Part shown: one piece after another, positions 1 to 14,275 of the stretch
Layout of the letters: every line of letters begins with the position of its first letter
Position numbering within the stretch: the first letter of the stretch is position 1
Assembly: GCA_027574665.1 (NCBI GenBank)
Contig: CM050652.1
Coordinates: forward strand, 7,916,589-7,980,588
Direction: 5' to 3'
Length of the DNA: 64,000 nucleotides
DNA from: Rhynochetos jubatus
Taxonomy: Eukaryota > Chordata > Aves > Eurypygiformes > Rhynochetidae
Program-made: the position numbers and the translations under genes
Notes under the pieces: generated by a model
Seen by the model: only the letters and a program-made list of their open reading frames with translations
Told to the model about the DNA's origin: nothing
Databases searched by the model: none

Positions 1-3000
1 GTAAAAAGAACATGGAAAAAAAATGGTGTAATTCATGCAGAGCTAAACATAGTGTTGGAAAGAAGAAAAAAAGGTGCAAAGCACAGAGAGAAAGCTTGAT
101 TGTATTCAGGGTAAAAAAAAAAAAAAAGAGGTATAGCTGACACAAATGGATTCCCTTCGCCTATGGGGCCACTTGACTGTTGGTGTGAAAAGCCCAGAAG
201 TAGAAAATACACAACTGTTTATAGCAAAATGCTCATACCTGTGCTAATCTGTAAAGCACAACATATGAAAGTCAGCTGCTATAGTTGGTGAATGAAGAAG
301 CAACAGCAAACATTTGGTACAAATGGCTACTTGAAGGTCAGGAATAATTTTTGCCTTGGAACACTATGGAGATATACATTATTTAGGGTGTGTGCCCTTC
401 CTGAGCTGGAAAACCCTTTCCAACTTGCTAATGATTTTCTCAGGTTTAATAATTCAGGCTGAAATTTTCACTCTGGTTGTCTGCTTCAGGCTGATTATTC
501 CCTCCTCCCCCTGAGTTCAAGCAAAAGTTAGAGTTGTTTATGAGAATAAGATGGGAGGGCAGTGACAGGGTGTAGAGAAGGCATTTTTCAATACTCCCAG
601 TAATCTGCAAAGTTGTAGCAACCTCAGGTCATGCAGCAACCACTTGAAAGTTGTTGAGCATGGCCTATGCACCATAATCACTCTGTAGAGTTTTGCTATT
701 CCATGGAAATCTGCTCACTCAGTTAAACTGAATCTTGGGAAAACAAACCGTTTGCATTTGTTTGGTAATGATAAGGTGTGACCATCTAATTCTTTGGACT
801 GAAATAGCATGCTTGAACTTGTAATACCTCTTAAAGTTCACCACACAGAACAGGTATTGTCTCCTTTGTGCAAGAGACCATTTTTCCTCTTGCTCGGAAA
901 GGTTCCTCTTGCAGTGATTTCTCCCATGTGCTCCTAGTAACTGGGATTTAATGGTAGCAAAGGCAAGGACAAGAAATGGAGAAGGAAACAAAGCCTAGAG
1001 GGAGAGGACAAGTTGGAGGTGGTACGAAGAAGAGACACATGGGGACTGAGAGAAAACAGGGAGAGCTGGTCTTAGATGAGGATCTGGGAAAAGCCTGGAG
1101 TCAACAAGGAAAAGGTATGGAGGACAGAAATGTGTCTAGCTGGAGTAAGAATGTCAAAAAAGGACCCAAACAAAAGAAGAAACCTGAGATCTGATAAAAC
1201 ACTTGTTGAGGGAGACTTAGGGGGAATGTGGAATGACCATCAGTGGGGCATGGATGAAAATCCGGGCAGAAGAGAGAGGCGGAGGAGTGGAGGAGCCACA
1301 TACACCAGCAGGGCAGGGTGACAGCAGGACACAAATGCGTAGGTGAGCTGCTGCAGTTACCCGAGGAAGCTCAAAGCATTCCCTAACTTTCAAGAGCATG
1401 ACCATGCTGCTTATTACTCATTCCATTTTATTTCTAATTACTGTACTAAAAGCCAAAGAACAAGAGAGTTTCTTGAGGCAACAGCAAAATCTCTCACAGA
1501 AATCCCCCAGGATTTGTTGCAGGAAGCTGTATTTAATACCGTGATTACTGATGTGTGATGATGGGTCAGCAGCAGGGCAAGAATCAGCGCACATGGGCTA
1601 CGGCGTGGAGGGCTTGCTGCCATATGCCATTGCAGCATCTCGGGTATGTAGGACAGCTAATAGCAGCAGACTCATAAGCAGTATTTTGGAGATGAGGATA
1701 TATCCCAGTATCCACTAAGCCCAAAGCTCATTGGCCTGGGGAGATAAAGCCACAGTAACATGGGCTGTTCAAAAGGGATCCCACATCAGGTTCTCAGCTG
1801 TCAAGTCCCTGTAGCACAGAGTGATGGGTCTGGATGGATTTGTTGGAAACACAAGGCATTGAAGTCTCTTCAACAGTGTCAGTGGAGAAATATTTGCTAA
1901 GATTTGTACAACGCACAAGAGAAAGCTAACCCAGAAACCAACCAGCTTTGTCCTCTGTGTTGCTGAGCAGGGAAGCCCTCACCCCGTAACAGCAGAACGT
2001 GACAGGCTGATCGATTCCCTGTAGCAGTTACGAGAAATACAGTGAAGATGAAGCACATCGTAATAGCACACTAAAAACCAAAAAAGGTTTGGGTTTTTTT
2101 TTCTCCAGTTGGAACAACAGTTGGATAAGTCATTTGTAAGGTGAAATAGGAGAACAACTGAGGTCTCTCAGACCTTACCAGGGCAGCCAGCTCTAGGATA
2201 TATGGTTTATAGCCACATAAACCCATATAGACACTCTAAGCCCAGCTTATCAGGCTTGATACAAACACGAGTGAGTGCTCTGCACGCAGGTACTTTCTGG
2301 AGTCTTTCTGGGTTTGAGCACCAAGCATGACCAATAGTGATACATCAAGGGCATGCTAGCACCCCAAGAAGGATTTGAAACCTAGGCAAAGATTATTCAT
2401 TCCTGGCTATGGATTTCAATTCTGAGAGCATCAGCTAAGCCATACAGATTTTCCTGGGAGTGCAGAAGTGACAGGGTCTGATTTGAATCCCAAACAGGAT
2501 AAATTTACCCTCACAGAATTACCTGAGAAAACTTAAAACTAGATACAGATGAAAGATGATATCAGCAAGGCCAGTCTCATAAATATCTACCAGGACTCTG
2601 CTGGGAGGGATTTATGGCTCCCATGTGATCCCACAATTTCATTATTATCACTACAAAACTGGTTAGCATCAAGCCAGCCAAGCGGTGAACTTGATCTATA
2701 GTTACACCTTCCGCAGCAGAGAGCCCATAACCTCCAACCAGCAGCACCTGGTTTTATATGAAATGAAAGAAGACCTGATTTTAGCTCTTACCCAGGAGGA
2801 AGACAAACAGATACACTAAAGCAGATTAAAAAACTCAAGCTCATATATGGGAGAAAGAAGCTATAGATGTCCTTTAGCACCTACAGCCACAATATTTTAA
2901 GTAAATCCATTTACAAAGCTAAAACTGCAGACTGAAGATGGTGGCAGCTACATATTTGGGTTCTGGTCGCCAAACTGAAAGTCTTTATACCCAAGGAAAA

Positions 3001-6000
3001 TGATACAAGCTTTTCCCTGTCACATATAGTCATAGTCTCCATGACACCAGTACGGAGTCGGGCACTGCAGTGGGTTGTCTGCTTGGTGAGCCCCGCATCC
3101 AGGGGACACAGGCAGCTCTTGCCATCAGACATGACACAGCCAAGTCTGGCTCCTTGGCTTAGGTTTTAAATTCTGTCATGAAACACAGATGACCTTTAAT
3201 GAATGTGTCTTCTCCATATACATAGCGTCAGTCACAGCAAGACCCTGTTGGGTTGTGGGGTCATGCTGATCTCCAGCTACTAAACGTGATTAACTGCGGC
3301 TATAAATAGCAATTTCATTCTGACTGCTAACCTCACAAAAGAAAAAAAGTAAATAAACCGAAGAATGGGCTACAATATGACATTTTTATGTCCATGTTGG
3401 TTTATCTTCTACCTTTGGGCTGTGAAGCTGATGGCTTATGGTGGGAACAACGGTTGCTTTTGCACGCACAGCATTTGCCGTCACTGCTCTGTGGGATAGA
3501 GGTGCTGCAGGTAATTTCCATTACAAGGAAGAGGGAACTGCAGCATCTCTCCAAGACTGTAGTAACCAATGACAAATGCTAGTGATTTAATCATTTTATT
3601 ATGTACCAAAGCAACAGGGGTCTTGTGCCAAAACAACTAAAAGCCACTGTTTGGCTTCAGGCGATGTGTAAGCTCTGCTGAATGAACAGAGTCACAAAGG
3701 GCAGGGCTGAAATTAATCCTGAACTTACTTATTCTAAAATACTGGCTCTTTAGAAAAGTCTGTTGCTGAGGCTCAGAGTCTATCATGCCATGAGACATAC
3801 ATCCAACAGGAACTGCATGGAGAATACAGCCCTGTGTAAAGTAGCTCAGAAAACTTTGACCAAATTGAACTTCAAACATGTCATTTGCTATTTTCTTTCC
3901 TTTGCTGGCTTTTAATTATCAGCAGAACATGATTTATCTCTTTGATCACCTTGAAGAATTCACTTAATATAAATCATTTTATTCAAGAGCTTTTTTTGAT
4001 TTAGCAGAAAATGCTGTAACAATATCCAGTGGCTGAAAGCTGAGGCTTGCAATAGAAATTGAGATGCACATATTTGAATGAATAATTAATTATTGGAACA
4101 ATTCACCCAAGGATGCAGTGGATTCTCCATCAGCTATGGCTTTTAAATAATACTAGATTTTTCTGAAGGACTGAACACTTCAATGTCCAATGTTTGGAGT
4201 GAAGACAGGAAGTAAGAGTTAATGTGTATGGATCATGCTGGAGCAATTTCCTGTGACCTACAAGTCTTTTCACTGAAGACAGAGTTTTCCCCATGCTTTT
4301 TGCAGGTTTTATAGTTCCATTTACCAAACTGTGTATGCCATTCTCTTAACTTTGCAAACAAAGCTGCCTTTATCATGTCTTAAATTAAAGGGAAACTTGA
4401 ATAGACACTTCATAAAAATATTCACAGCTGCATAAATCAACTCAAAGGGAAGATTAGGTGTTTATTAGCAAGAAAACATAGGCTCCAAGAGCATGCTTTG
4501 TACCTTCATTGCTTTGTGCTTCTGTTGTAAAACATTAAGGATGTCCTAGGATATGAGGTAATTAGGCAGATAGCGTATTACAGCCGAATAAATGCCACAT
4601 ACTCCCTTCTCTCTGTACAGCTTATAACTCACTATGATATAGGTTCTTTTTTTCTGCCAAGTCTGCACTGCCCTGATATGGAAGTTGTGAAAATATTTAA
4701 ATTTATTCTATGAAGGCTCTTGAAATGCAAGTGAAGTGACGCAATCAGAGTTGAAGGTGCATGGGAAACAAGCAAAATCTGAAACGAGAGGTGGGTGAAC
4801 ATGTCTGTACTTAGCATGCCTTCATACTGCCAGGTTAAAACCAACAGAAAATAGCCACTCATGGCAGCACAAGGTCCACCATCTGCACCATGTTGACAGC
4901 GAGGGAACCTGAGATTGCACCCTTGGGGTTTTTGGAGCCAGGGGACTTGAAACCAGCATCATGCATCTGCAGCTTGGAACTGTGGTTTGTACCTGGGCCT
5001 GCATATAATACCCATCTCCTGTGAGAGGGATCCTGCAGTCTTGTTCCATCCCACTCTCATCCCTTTTCTCTCTCATCCTTCTCTTGGCAGTCCTGAAGGG
5101 TTTTACAGGGACATGTGCTTCAGCTGATGTCCCAGTGAAACTTTTTACTCCCTATGTCAGATGCTTCCAGATCAGCCTCTCTTAAAAGACAGCAGACCCC
5201 GCCAAGTGGATTATGTTGTCAAGGCAACGTTTTCCCTGAAAAACTGGACAACAAGAGAGATCTTATCATATAGGAAGATTACGTTTCCTTAAATGATCCT
5301 CTATCATTACTTCTGCACTTAAGAAATTGAGTGCCGAACATCTGCAGATGGACTTAAATTACTCGCCAGGGTTCTTTCCCATGGTTTCCACTTGTTTAAC
5401 CAGGACAGCTTCCCATGGACATTTGCTCCTCAGTGACAGTTGCAGCTTTCCTTGCTTTTCCCATCCAACCAAACTGGCTATAGGTATCACAGCTGCTTGG
5501 AGATGAGCAGGAAGGCCAACTGGGTCAGTGACCACTTTGGACATCCCAGCAAAACCCCTTCCAGATAGATTACAGGGCTGTTAGACCAAACTGGAGGCAA
5601 AAAGACCTCAGAGTGGGCCAACAGCTACATAGCTAAACTAGAGCTGGCAGCTTTGTAGAAAACCCTACAGATAGACCTGACCTCACACACATGTATGATT
5701 TCACATGTATGAGTGCACATTTATGCACTCAGATATTTAAGACCATTCCAAGTAATCGACATATCAGCGTGAGTTCATTAGTTACAAGGGAATCATGCCT
5801 ACAAGCCTTCTCTTTTATTTTCCATCAGGTTACATCAGGACCATCTGGATTCCAAGCCTAGCTATGGCAGAGAATTTCAATGAGCATTTCTAAATTAATT
5901 GTATGCTAGTCTCACAAGTAACAGCTTAGCAATGCATACAAGAGCCTGCACCCAGAGCCTCCTCACATCTGGAATGGAGGAATGGAGAAACGTCTGTTGC

Positions 6001-9000
6001 ATAGGGGGTCCATGTAAATTTGAGGATTTGAAGGGCAAAGAAAGGAGTGGGCTTGATCATCCACCCACATCTCATGGCAGAAAGGAGAGAAGGCATCATA
6101 CTTTCTCAATCAAGACCTACTGAGAAAGAATGACCAAACCTTTCTTCCAAGTGCCAAAAGCACATGTGTGTATCAGCCATATTTCCAGACAAGCCACTCT
6201 AGTTTTAGCCCATGGGATGCATCACCCTGCTGTTACATTCCCTGTGATCAGAACAGTCTCTGCAGTCCAGCAGTGGCCGCTGGAAAACCAGACACGACAT
6301 CACGTTTGTAAGACTGCTGTGTGTACTTCATGGGTAGACCTTGGGCCCCTTCTTTCAACTGACAGAATTAATAAATTGCATTATTAGCCTCTATAGAGTC
6401 CTCCTAATGAAATGAGACTCCAGGAAAAAATTGCAGGCTCTCACTCCAAAGCCTTCAAGAATGTCACCTGTCTTCACCCGAAGAGCTCACACTCTCTAGG
6501 AACAATCCATTCCCATGAATTGTTTTTTTAGGCAATAATTTGTCCCCATAGAAAAGGCCTTTAAAAAAATAGGGAAAAAAAATTACTATTTCAAGGGATC
6601 TTTCAAAGTATTATAGCCCAAAATGTCTCTTTTGTGTATATTTTCCTATTTTGTACCCCCTAGTACTTAGAAATTCAAAACCAGTGTGCTAAGTTTGTCG
6701 ATGCTTTCCCACATCCCCCAAAAGGAGTCTGTTTCCAGGCTGTGCTGTCATGTGATTTTTTCAGCATTTACCTATGCTTGTCAGCTTGTGACCATTAAAA
6801 ATTCAACCCTAACACAGAGTGACCCCTTCTTCCCAGTCTATGACAACTAATGCATTATGTCCTCACAGTAAACCAGCTTAATTATAACAGTTGTATCGTG
6901 GTTTTGTCATTTTCTGTCTCTCAGTCTCCTCAGGGTAATTGAGAAGTGAAGCCAGATAGAACACAGGGCTAAGATAGCTGATTTTGGCCCCCATTTATAT
7001 CAGAGTGACCCCATGCTTCAATTATTTCTCTCTGTTATTGCAGTATTTAGGAGCAGCTGGCATGGAGCAACAGCCATGCTGCTACAACACCTGAAAGATT
7101 TTTTTCTTTAGGGTTTATAGTCTGAGATGCTATGAGGGCGGGCAGACAGAAAGACAGAATCGAGGAACGCAGAGACACATAAGCCATTTTCCAGCAGTGA
7201 GCTGCCAAAAGCACCAGCTGTCCGGTGTCAGCCCACAGCCCAAGTCCCGTTTCACCAGGCACTGCCTGGTCAGACCCAAAGGGGTGCCAGGTCCGTGCAT
7301 CACATCTCTGTCAGGCACAGCCACTTCTTCCAAACAGGGTTGATGAACTGCTATGATTTTTGCCAGTGAAGTCAAAACTTTGGAAATGTCAGCCCTGGAG
7401 ACAGTTGTTTCTGATTAGGAAACACAGGGATATCGCTCCCTAAGGGCTGTGCCTCCATGTGGCTTCAGGCCTGAGGAGAACCTCCTGTGGCTGGGTGATG
7501 GGGGGCTGCTTTTCACCTCCTGCCAACGACTGTGCCAGTGCCACCTCCTCTCTGATGCCAGCAGCAAGGGCTATGCGGCATCCACCTGAGCATCAGAGAG
7601 ACCAGGGGTGCTGGAAATGACGTCTGGGACAGGGCGGTGACTCCTGTGATCTCCCTTGCTCTCCAGACAGTGGGGAGGATGAGGTCTCATCCTTAACCTC
7701 AGCCACCTGAATCAAACGGGGACTGTCAGGATGAGATCCTTCCAAACCCAGCTTTCAGATATTAACAAGTCTCCAGCAGGAAGAGCATTTGGTCGTGCTC
7801 TTGTTTGGTGGTCGATAGCGTGCCTGAACCTTACGCAGTAGCTTATATATGGGTATTTCTCCCCAGCTCTCCAGGCACCTGAAGTGAAATGCGCTAAGAA
7901 TTGCTGTGCTTAAGTCTCAGGTCCATCATCACTTGCAAAAGGTCACTGTAACTGAAGCGGTTGGTTGGATCCCTGTGTGGTTGTGCTGTTTGTTCTGCAT
8001 GGAGAGAAGTATTTGCCGCAGAGAAGGAATTCCACTTTCCAAGAGCTTGCTGATGCACAATTGCTCATCATTTTCCTCATCAGTATCTGCCTTTGCAATT
8101 TACTCCACACAGGATCACTGTCAGCCTCATTTTCTTTGCTTTTACATCCATGCAACTGGGAAAACAACCACAGTACAAAGGTAACTGTGTGAAGACAGAA
8201 CAGAAAGGCCGCTAAAGCCAACAGCAGGCTGTGAATAGACTCTACCTTGGAAACCTTTTCAGCTCTATTCAGCTGATGCAGCATTCATTTTTTCAAAGTT
8301 TTCTTTTTCCATCTAGTCAATTTATTCCACCTGAATTCTGAACAGGTTGTGCTTGCCCTTATGCAAACTAATACAGAAGATTTTAGTCTCTGTAGCAGAG
8401 CAATCTGGCAGTAGGGGACAGGCCAGGTTTCTCTGACAGATGCAAATATTTACACCAGACAGCAAACATGTCACAGGGTCGAGCAACAGAGCAGCTGCAA
8501 TGCCAGCATAAAGCCACATAATGTTCTCTTTGGCTCCAGGTTCACATAATTGATTGAATCAGCAGATAATCAGTTACACTAAACACCCACTAAATCTTCT
8601 CTTTGTCAGCAAAGATGCAGGTTCTTATAGAGAGAGACAGTTAAAGGATGAGATAAAGCTATTTCCCAGAGTCATGTGTAAATAGAAACGTCATTATTTA
8701 AAGAACACACTGTACACATTTAAACAAGTCCCTGTGGCCTATGGCACAAGACAGGGTTCTCAAAACCTGGTTTTGTTTGCAAATTTCATTGAATAAAGAA
8801 TAGAAAATTTCGTAAGACAAGTGTGGAAAGGGATGTTCCCAGTTGAGGCACATTCTCCAAGCTGGCTGCCCACTCTCCCTGTTCTCCTAATGGACGCAGG
8901 CATGTTTAGGTCATGAACCTTCTTGCCCTATTTTAGCTAAATTGGGATAAGTCAGGTCCTCAAAACATCTGTTTCTCTCCTCTGATAGTACAAGGTGTTA

Positions 9001-10560
9001 AGACAAATCGCACACATGTAAGCATATATATAGCAGAGACTATGCTGGGTCAGATGATTTTCCTGCTCATCATCCTCACTAAGCACTGGCAATAAAAACT
9101 TAACAGACAAGTTACCAAGCTTCCAGCTTTGGTCAAAATACTGAACTTGTATAGAAATCTGTCTTCATACTTGACATATTCCCCAAGTCTCATTCCACTT
9201 GGTTGTCAATAGACCCCTGAGTCTATTTGGTAAGCCCTCATCCTGGTTTATACCTCTCGAAAACTCATTCCCACCATGCTGTCCATAGCAACACTTGTTG
9301 ATTTGTTCAGAAAAAAACCCTTTTTGATTGGTTTTTTTCTATTTCCTGACAGACGCCAAGCAGCAGACAAGTTGTGGTCCTGTGGTACAAAATTCCTAGG
9401 GCATACACTAGGCTTTAAGAGACACCTGGAAGACTTTCAACATCCCTACAACACATAAGTAACATGTTAATAACCAGACCAAGGCTTACTGTAACACTGA
9501 TGAATCTGGGCCAGTTCACAGAAGGTAATACAAACACCTTGCTTGAGCAGTTTTGCTTGGACACTTTTTGGGATATACCTCGTCAGAAGAAGACATTAAG
9601 TCAAACGGTACCTTTGGGACACTCCCAGACAAGCAAAGGCACTACATTTCTTGGGCTCTGGAGCACAGTCAAATGCTGAGGTTTCTTTTCACCTGCTGAA
9701 ATAGCTCTGTCCAAATTGTAAAAACAGAGAAAAAAAAATGCTTCCAAATGAGCTGACTCTTGAGAGGGGGATGTTGGTGGGATGGACTGTGGGATTCTGC
9801 TTGGCTGAAGAAGTGTGCTGAGATTGGACTTTACATGCTGATCAAGGATATCACGTCCATGCAAAGCCATGCACTTGTATGCAGAAGTCTTTCTTTATAT
9901 TCATACATACCCCTCAATCTTCTTTGGCTCCTTCTGTTGAAGAGAAATGCTCTTCTCTAAGCCAATATCTATATGAGCTGAGATGGAAGGAAAAGGGGAT
10001 GAAAGACTCCCTTTTTGCATGTTTGTAGATAACAGGAGGGCCAAAGGTTGTTTTTGAACCTGTATCTGTGTCTCTGTAATGGTTTGCATTACCTGCAAAA
10101 TCCACTATAGTAAGAAAAACACACTCTGAGGTCAGCTGTGAGTATTTCAGTGATGCTGGGATGAATCTAAGTTTTGAGTACAGCTTTGCAGGATGCTGTT
10201 CCCCTTTAACGTACACCAGACTCCCCTTTAAGGATGAAAGCTTCCTCCTTGGAGAGCAAAGGAATAAAAAGAAATCCAAACTGTGCAGTCCCTTTGTTGT
10301 GCTTCAGTGGGAGAAAGGAGGGTGTCAGCTGATGCTATCCCACAACATTTTCCTTTCGCTGGCTAATCATTTGAGCATTTCCACTAGGAATGATCGTGTA
10401 AAAGGACATAACGTTTAAAAAAATAGAAACACCAGATTTTAAATGTATGGCTCAACATAAATAAGTCATGAGCAGAAGAGCTCATTTCAAATTCATAGAG
10501 AGGTAAATGAAAGGAAGACGAAAAATAACTGCCTTTAAGCAATAAGCTTCATATCTCCCA
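1..10560. other. Non-coding, no gene recognised
   Basis: This stretch is AT-rich single-copy-looking DNA with frequent stops on both strands. Open frames are at most about 120 codons and none reads like a known protein. The first 130 bases are A-rich, and a T-rich/A-rich patchwork recurs throughout. I see no CR1 tail, no LTR ends and no tRNA- or snRNA-like sequence. Short direct repeats of a CATGTATGA-type word occur near 5690-5720. A conserved regulatory element cannot be excluded without alignment. Confidence 0.6.
113..127 (+). repeat. Poly(A) run
   Basis: About 15 consecutive A residues in an A-rich context. No retrocopy body is recognisable immediately upstream, so this is most simply a low-complexity tract. 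Confidence 0.8.
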
Positions 10561-10618
10561 CAGGTGTAAACCCCTGGTGACTTCAATGGAATTGCACCAG
10601 AGATGGATTTGGTCCCAT
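10561..10618. repeat. Old amniote hairpin-type repeat remnant
   Basis: The block contains GGTGTAAACCCCTGGTGACT followed by a TTCAATGGAATTGCACCAG-like run and then a GGATTTGGTCCCA-like end. This resembles a palindromic interspersed repeat common in turtle, crocodilian and some bird genomes, in which GTGTAAA and 'CTTCAATGGAGTTACACC' words alternate. The family identity is from memory. The copy is short and degraded. A similar remnant lies near 25.3 kb. Confidence 0.4.
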
Positions 10619-11107
10619 CTATTTGTCTTAAAGAGTTTATGTGTCCCAAAGCAATAGGCTGTCCCTGAGGAAGTGATAACAGCTTTGATATGGGGGAGGG
10701 ATGGTACCTTGTTGTCTGAATTAACCCAGTAACGTGATGCATCAGCGGTGCAGAAGAGGACTCCTGAGGAGGCAGGTTTACAGAGGGATATTCCGTTTTA
10801 AAGAAGCAATTTGCATTCAACAGCAGTCATGAGCTACACACGTTGCCTGTCTCACTATTCCCCCTGCACCTGGAGATGGTGCAAGGACTACTAAAATTGA
10901 ACAGTCTGCAAAACTGAATTCAGCGCTGAAATGATTCCTACATCTGCCCTAGACCTAGTGGCTCCTGGTGGGAGGGTGGGACCCCAGTGGGACCATGGAG
11001 CTGGCAAGACCACCTAGTAAGGTCTGAATTCCAGTCTTTTTCAAGAGCAATTTGTTCAGTCTTTCCCAATTTCTCTGGGTTGTCTCCCACCTTTAACATG
11101 CTCAGCT

Positions 11108-11199
11108 TTTTCTGCTTTTGTTTTAATTTATCAAAGCTCCCTTATTTCCGTGGGTTTTGGTTTTGGTTTGTTTTGTTGGTTTTTTTTTTTTTCTTTTGA
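11108..11199 (+). repeat. T-rich low-complexity tract
   Basis: T-rich, G/T-interrupted sequence ending in a run of 13 T at about 11180-11192. It creates a Phe-rich open frame that should not be taken as coding. Confidence 0.75.
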
Positions 11200-11452
11200 G
11201 GTGTCCAAGACACAGAAGTTCAGGTCATCGTGGCCTTCATTTCCTGTCCTTGTAGTTTAACAATTTGCTGGGAGCGTTAGCTATAACTGACCAAGGCGTT
11301 TTAGGGGAAATAGCAAAGGCAAATCTACATCTATTATGTGTATTTTGTAGCATAGAGAAGCCACAGCTGAGACTTATGTGTACAAGGTACTCGCAGAGGG
11401 GTAAGCAACTGTTTCTCCAAAAGGCTTACAATATAAGCAGAAAAAGATATAG

Positions 11453-11945
11453 ACTGGTTGGAATGAGGCCAGAGGAGGGCCACGAAGATGCTCAGAGGGC
11501 TGGAGCATATCTGCTGTGAAGAAAGGTTGAGAGAGTTGGGCTTGTTCAGCCTGGAGAAGGGAAGGCTCCGGGAAGACCCTATAGCACCTTCCAGTACCTG
11601 AAGGGGGCTACAAGGAAGCTGGGGTCGGGGAGGGGGCGCTATTTGCAAGGGCCTGTAGTGACAGGACAAGGGGTAATGGGTTTAAACTGAAAGCAGGGAG
11701 ATTTAGATTAGATATCAGGAAGAAATTCTTCCTGGAGAGCGTGGTGAGACACTGGGACAGGTTGCCCAGAGAAGCTGTGGATGCCCCATCCCTGGAAGTG
11801 TCCAAGGCCAGGCTGGATGAGGCTTGGAGCAACCTGGTCTAGTGGAGGGTGTCCCTGCCCATGGCAGGGGGGTTGGAACTGGATGATCTTTAAGGTCCCT
11901 TCCAACCCAAACTGTTCTGTGATTCTATAATTCCATGATTCTATG
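11453..11945 (+). mobile_element. CR1 LINE, 5'-truncated 3' end
   Basis: The copy starts in the last part of CR1 ORF2, at the segment equivalent to 'GGTTGGA..GAGGCCAGAGGAGGGCCACGAAGATG', and runs through the 3' UTR to the bird CR1 terminus: GGATGATCTTTAAGGTCCCT, CAACCCAAACTGTTCTGTG, then two ATTCTATAA/ATTCTATGA-type tail units. The sense strand is plus. The segment around 11697-11820 is nearly the same as the matching parts of the copies at 55.0-55.3 kb and 61.0-61.2 kb, so the three belong to one related subfamily group. About 490 bp remain of a full element of roughly 4.5 kb, which is the usual 5' truncation of target-primed reverse transcription. It has no coding capacity. The exact subfamily cannot be assigned without a repeat library. 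Confidence 0.95.
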
Positions 11946-12952
11946 AAAAAGGTCAATTAATACTAACAAATGCTGAGAGAAATGAAATAGCTGATGTAAA
12001 TTTGACAAGGACCATACAGGCATCCAGTGGCAGAAACAGGAATTCCTGCAAGCCCATTCCCAACACCCTCAGCACAACGTCATTCCTTTGCCAGCAGGAT
12101 CCTCAGATGCCGCATTGGTGATTTTGCAGCAGTCCAAAACTGCGAGTCCTGTGACAAACCGCAGAAATGCCAACAACTGTGCAGCAAAAGGTAATCTTCT
12201 GGTGAGTCTTGGTCTCAGGTTCATCAGATGGTACCAGAAAACAGAAGGAAAAAGCTATTTCTTGATGGAAAAAAAAAAAAATATATAAACCTAGTGCTTT
12301 GGATACGTACAAACCTACTATACATCAGAAGGATTTGGATAACAAACCTAGGCTCTGGATGAGTAAAATTGCCTGGCAATTTGAAGAGACTCAAAGACAG
12401 GGTGTCTTTTTCCACTTCATCTTCTAAGACTCCTCAGGCTCTGTTACACTGCTTGGAAAGAGGCTAACTCATTACTTATCTCACATACAAAACCACAGGT
12501 GAGAGAGGGGAAAGAAATTAGAACTCTACTGTATGACCCTATCGTATTAAGGAGAAAAAAATTTCTTTAAAGTGATGCATCTCTATTGGCCTGAAAAGAG
12601 GAATCAACAACAGCAAAACAAGAGGTGAGGGGAGAGACGCAACGCAGGCAAAAAGGAAAATAGTTCTTACAGTGATTACCTGGTGAAAACACAGCAAGTT
12701 TAATGAAATCTGTCACTGGCCCTCTGAAGAACGCCTTTGTCTCCATAAAAACATTGAAGTACTTTATTGGTATTGATTTAGGTCAAAGTGTACAAGCCCT
12801 CCAATATGGAAACACTTAGGTTGCTATAAAGATGCTTTATTTCAAGTGTAGGACTCTGGAAAGGAGAGTAAGTAACTTTCCTGTATAGCTATATCCAGTC
12901 TGGAGATTATCTTGGTATCAAGATTAGGTTAAGCTTTTCTTACCTTAAAAAA

Positions 12953-12973
12953 AGAGAGAGAGAGAGAGAGAGA
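12953..12973 (+). repeat. (AG)n microsatellite
   Basis: An uninterrupted AG dinucleotide array of about 10 units flanked by short A runs. The length suggests it may be polymorphic in a population. Confidence 0.9.
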
Positions 12974-13959
12974 AAAAACCTGCCTGAACTAAAGTAGTTA
13001 AATCACTACCCAAAAAAGTTAAACCACTACAGCTCTAGGACTAAACACAGACCTTTTTCTATTTCTTGAAATGTCAGTTCTACTAGTGTTAATACAAAAG
13101 GTTTTAAACTATGTTAGTTCAGGAGTGAATACATCTTCAGTTTAGGTATCCCGATGGGAGGCTCACAGCTCCTGAAAAAAGGCTCTGCCGATGCCGCAGC
13201 CACACCAAGCATCCAAGCTGCATCCACTTACACGTGAGGACAGGACCCTTCATTTTAGTACAGTAACTTAGAAGAGACTTTAAAGATTGATTTCAAGAGG
13301 GAGGTTATACCTTGCCTTGTAAATGGACAGATTAAGCATCCCCCATTGTAACTCAGTCTTTTCTTCTGGCTTCACTCTATATCTCTCACTCACACAAGGG
13401 GGTTGTGCCATCAGCTGATGAAGACTATTGGCAGTAGTGAGAGCTATCCGTAAGAGAACAGCGGCTGGGTCAGGCCCCAGTACATTTACAGAAGGAGATT
13501 AGTGTTTCATGGGTAGAAGTGTATCTTTGAGACCTGGGAAAAATAGAAGAAATACTATATCCCTAAACCAAAACCTCATTTTCAGCCCAAGAACCACTAA
13601 ACTGTTTCATAAGACTCTCTAGGATTATAACAAGTATGATTCAGAATACATCCCAGGGACTCTTCCTTACAAATAAATAAGCCAGATGCACATGCTGTGC
13701 CACACTCCAATTCATAAAGAGAACCAGAGGGCAGACTGTAAACAGAAGGAAATTGCAAGAAGACCAATAAAATGCAATTCTGATCTCATACCATCAGCCG
13801 GACTAGGCAACAGGGATAAATAAAGTCACAGACTTCTCCTATATTTATGATTCCTTATTGTTTCAGAGATATCCTCAGAACAAAAATGAGTCTGGAAGGG
13901 AGGCAGTCATGTTCCTTTCAAACAGCAATGTTTAAGAAAGGAGAACCATATGGTTTTGA

Positions 13960-14275
13960 GTTGGCTCAATTGTGGCAGCCAGGAAACTAATCCGCAGATT
14001 TATTAGAGCTGGCATACGTAACAGAGTGGCAATGCTCCTTTCATTTGCTGCCAAGAAACCCTCTGGTGCAGAGCTTTACCTTGAGCAGCAATTGCTTACT
14101 GGGCATATGGGCCTTATTTCTGCAAATGGGAGTAGAAGAGAGTCAATTTGCAAATCAAATTTGAATTCTCTTCCTCCTGTCGCTCCAATTTACGAGGCAG
14201 ACTTTATTCATAGTCAAAGGAGCCTGGATTTCTGCCTCTTTTTTTTCTCAAATGAACTTGTTATCTTGATTTAGG
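13960..14275. promoter_or_regulatory. Possible conserved non-coding element
   Basis: This block is less repetitive than its surroundings and holds AT-rich transcription-factor-like words: ATTTGCAAAT (octamer-like, inside 14146-14160), CAATTGC and repeated CAAAT/TTTGAAT words. A plus-strand open frame of 100 codons overlaps it but resembles no protein. Assignment as a regulatory element is a guess from word content. Only cross-species alignment could support it. Confidence 0.15.

Noticed and set aside
10987-11199. Phe-rich frame
   Set aside because: Created by a T-rich low-complexity tract.
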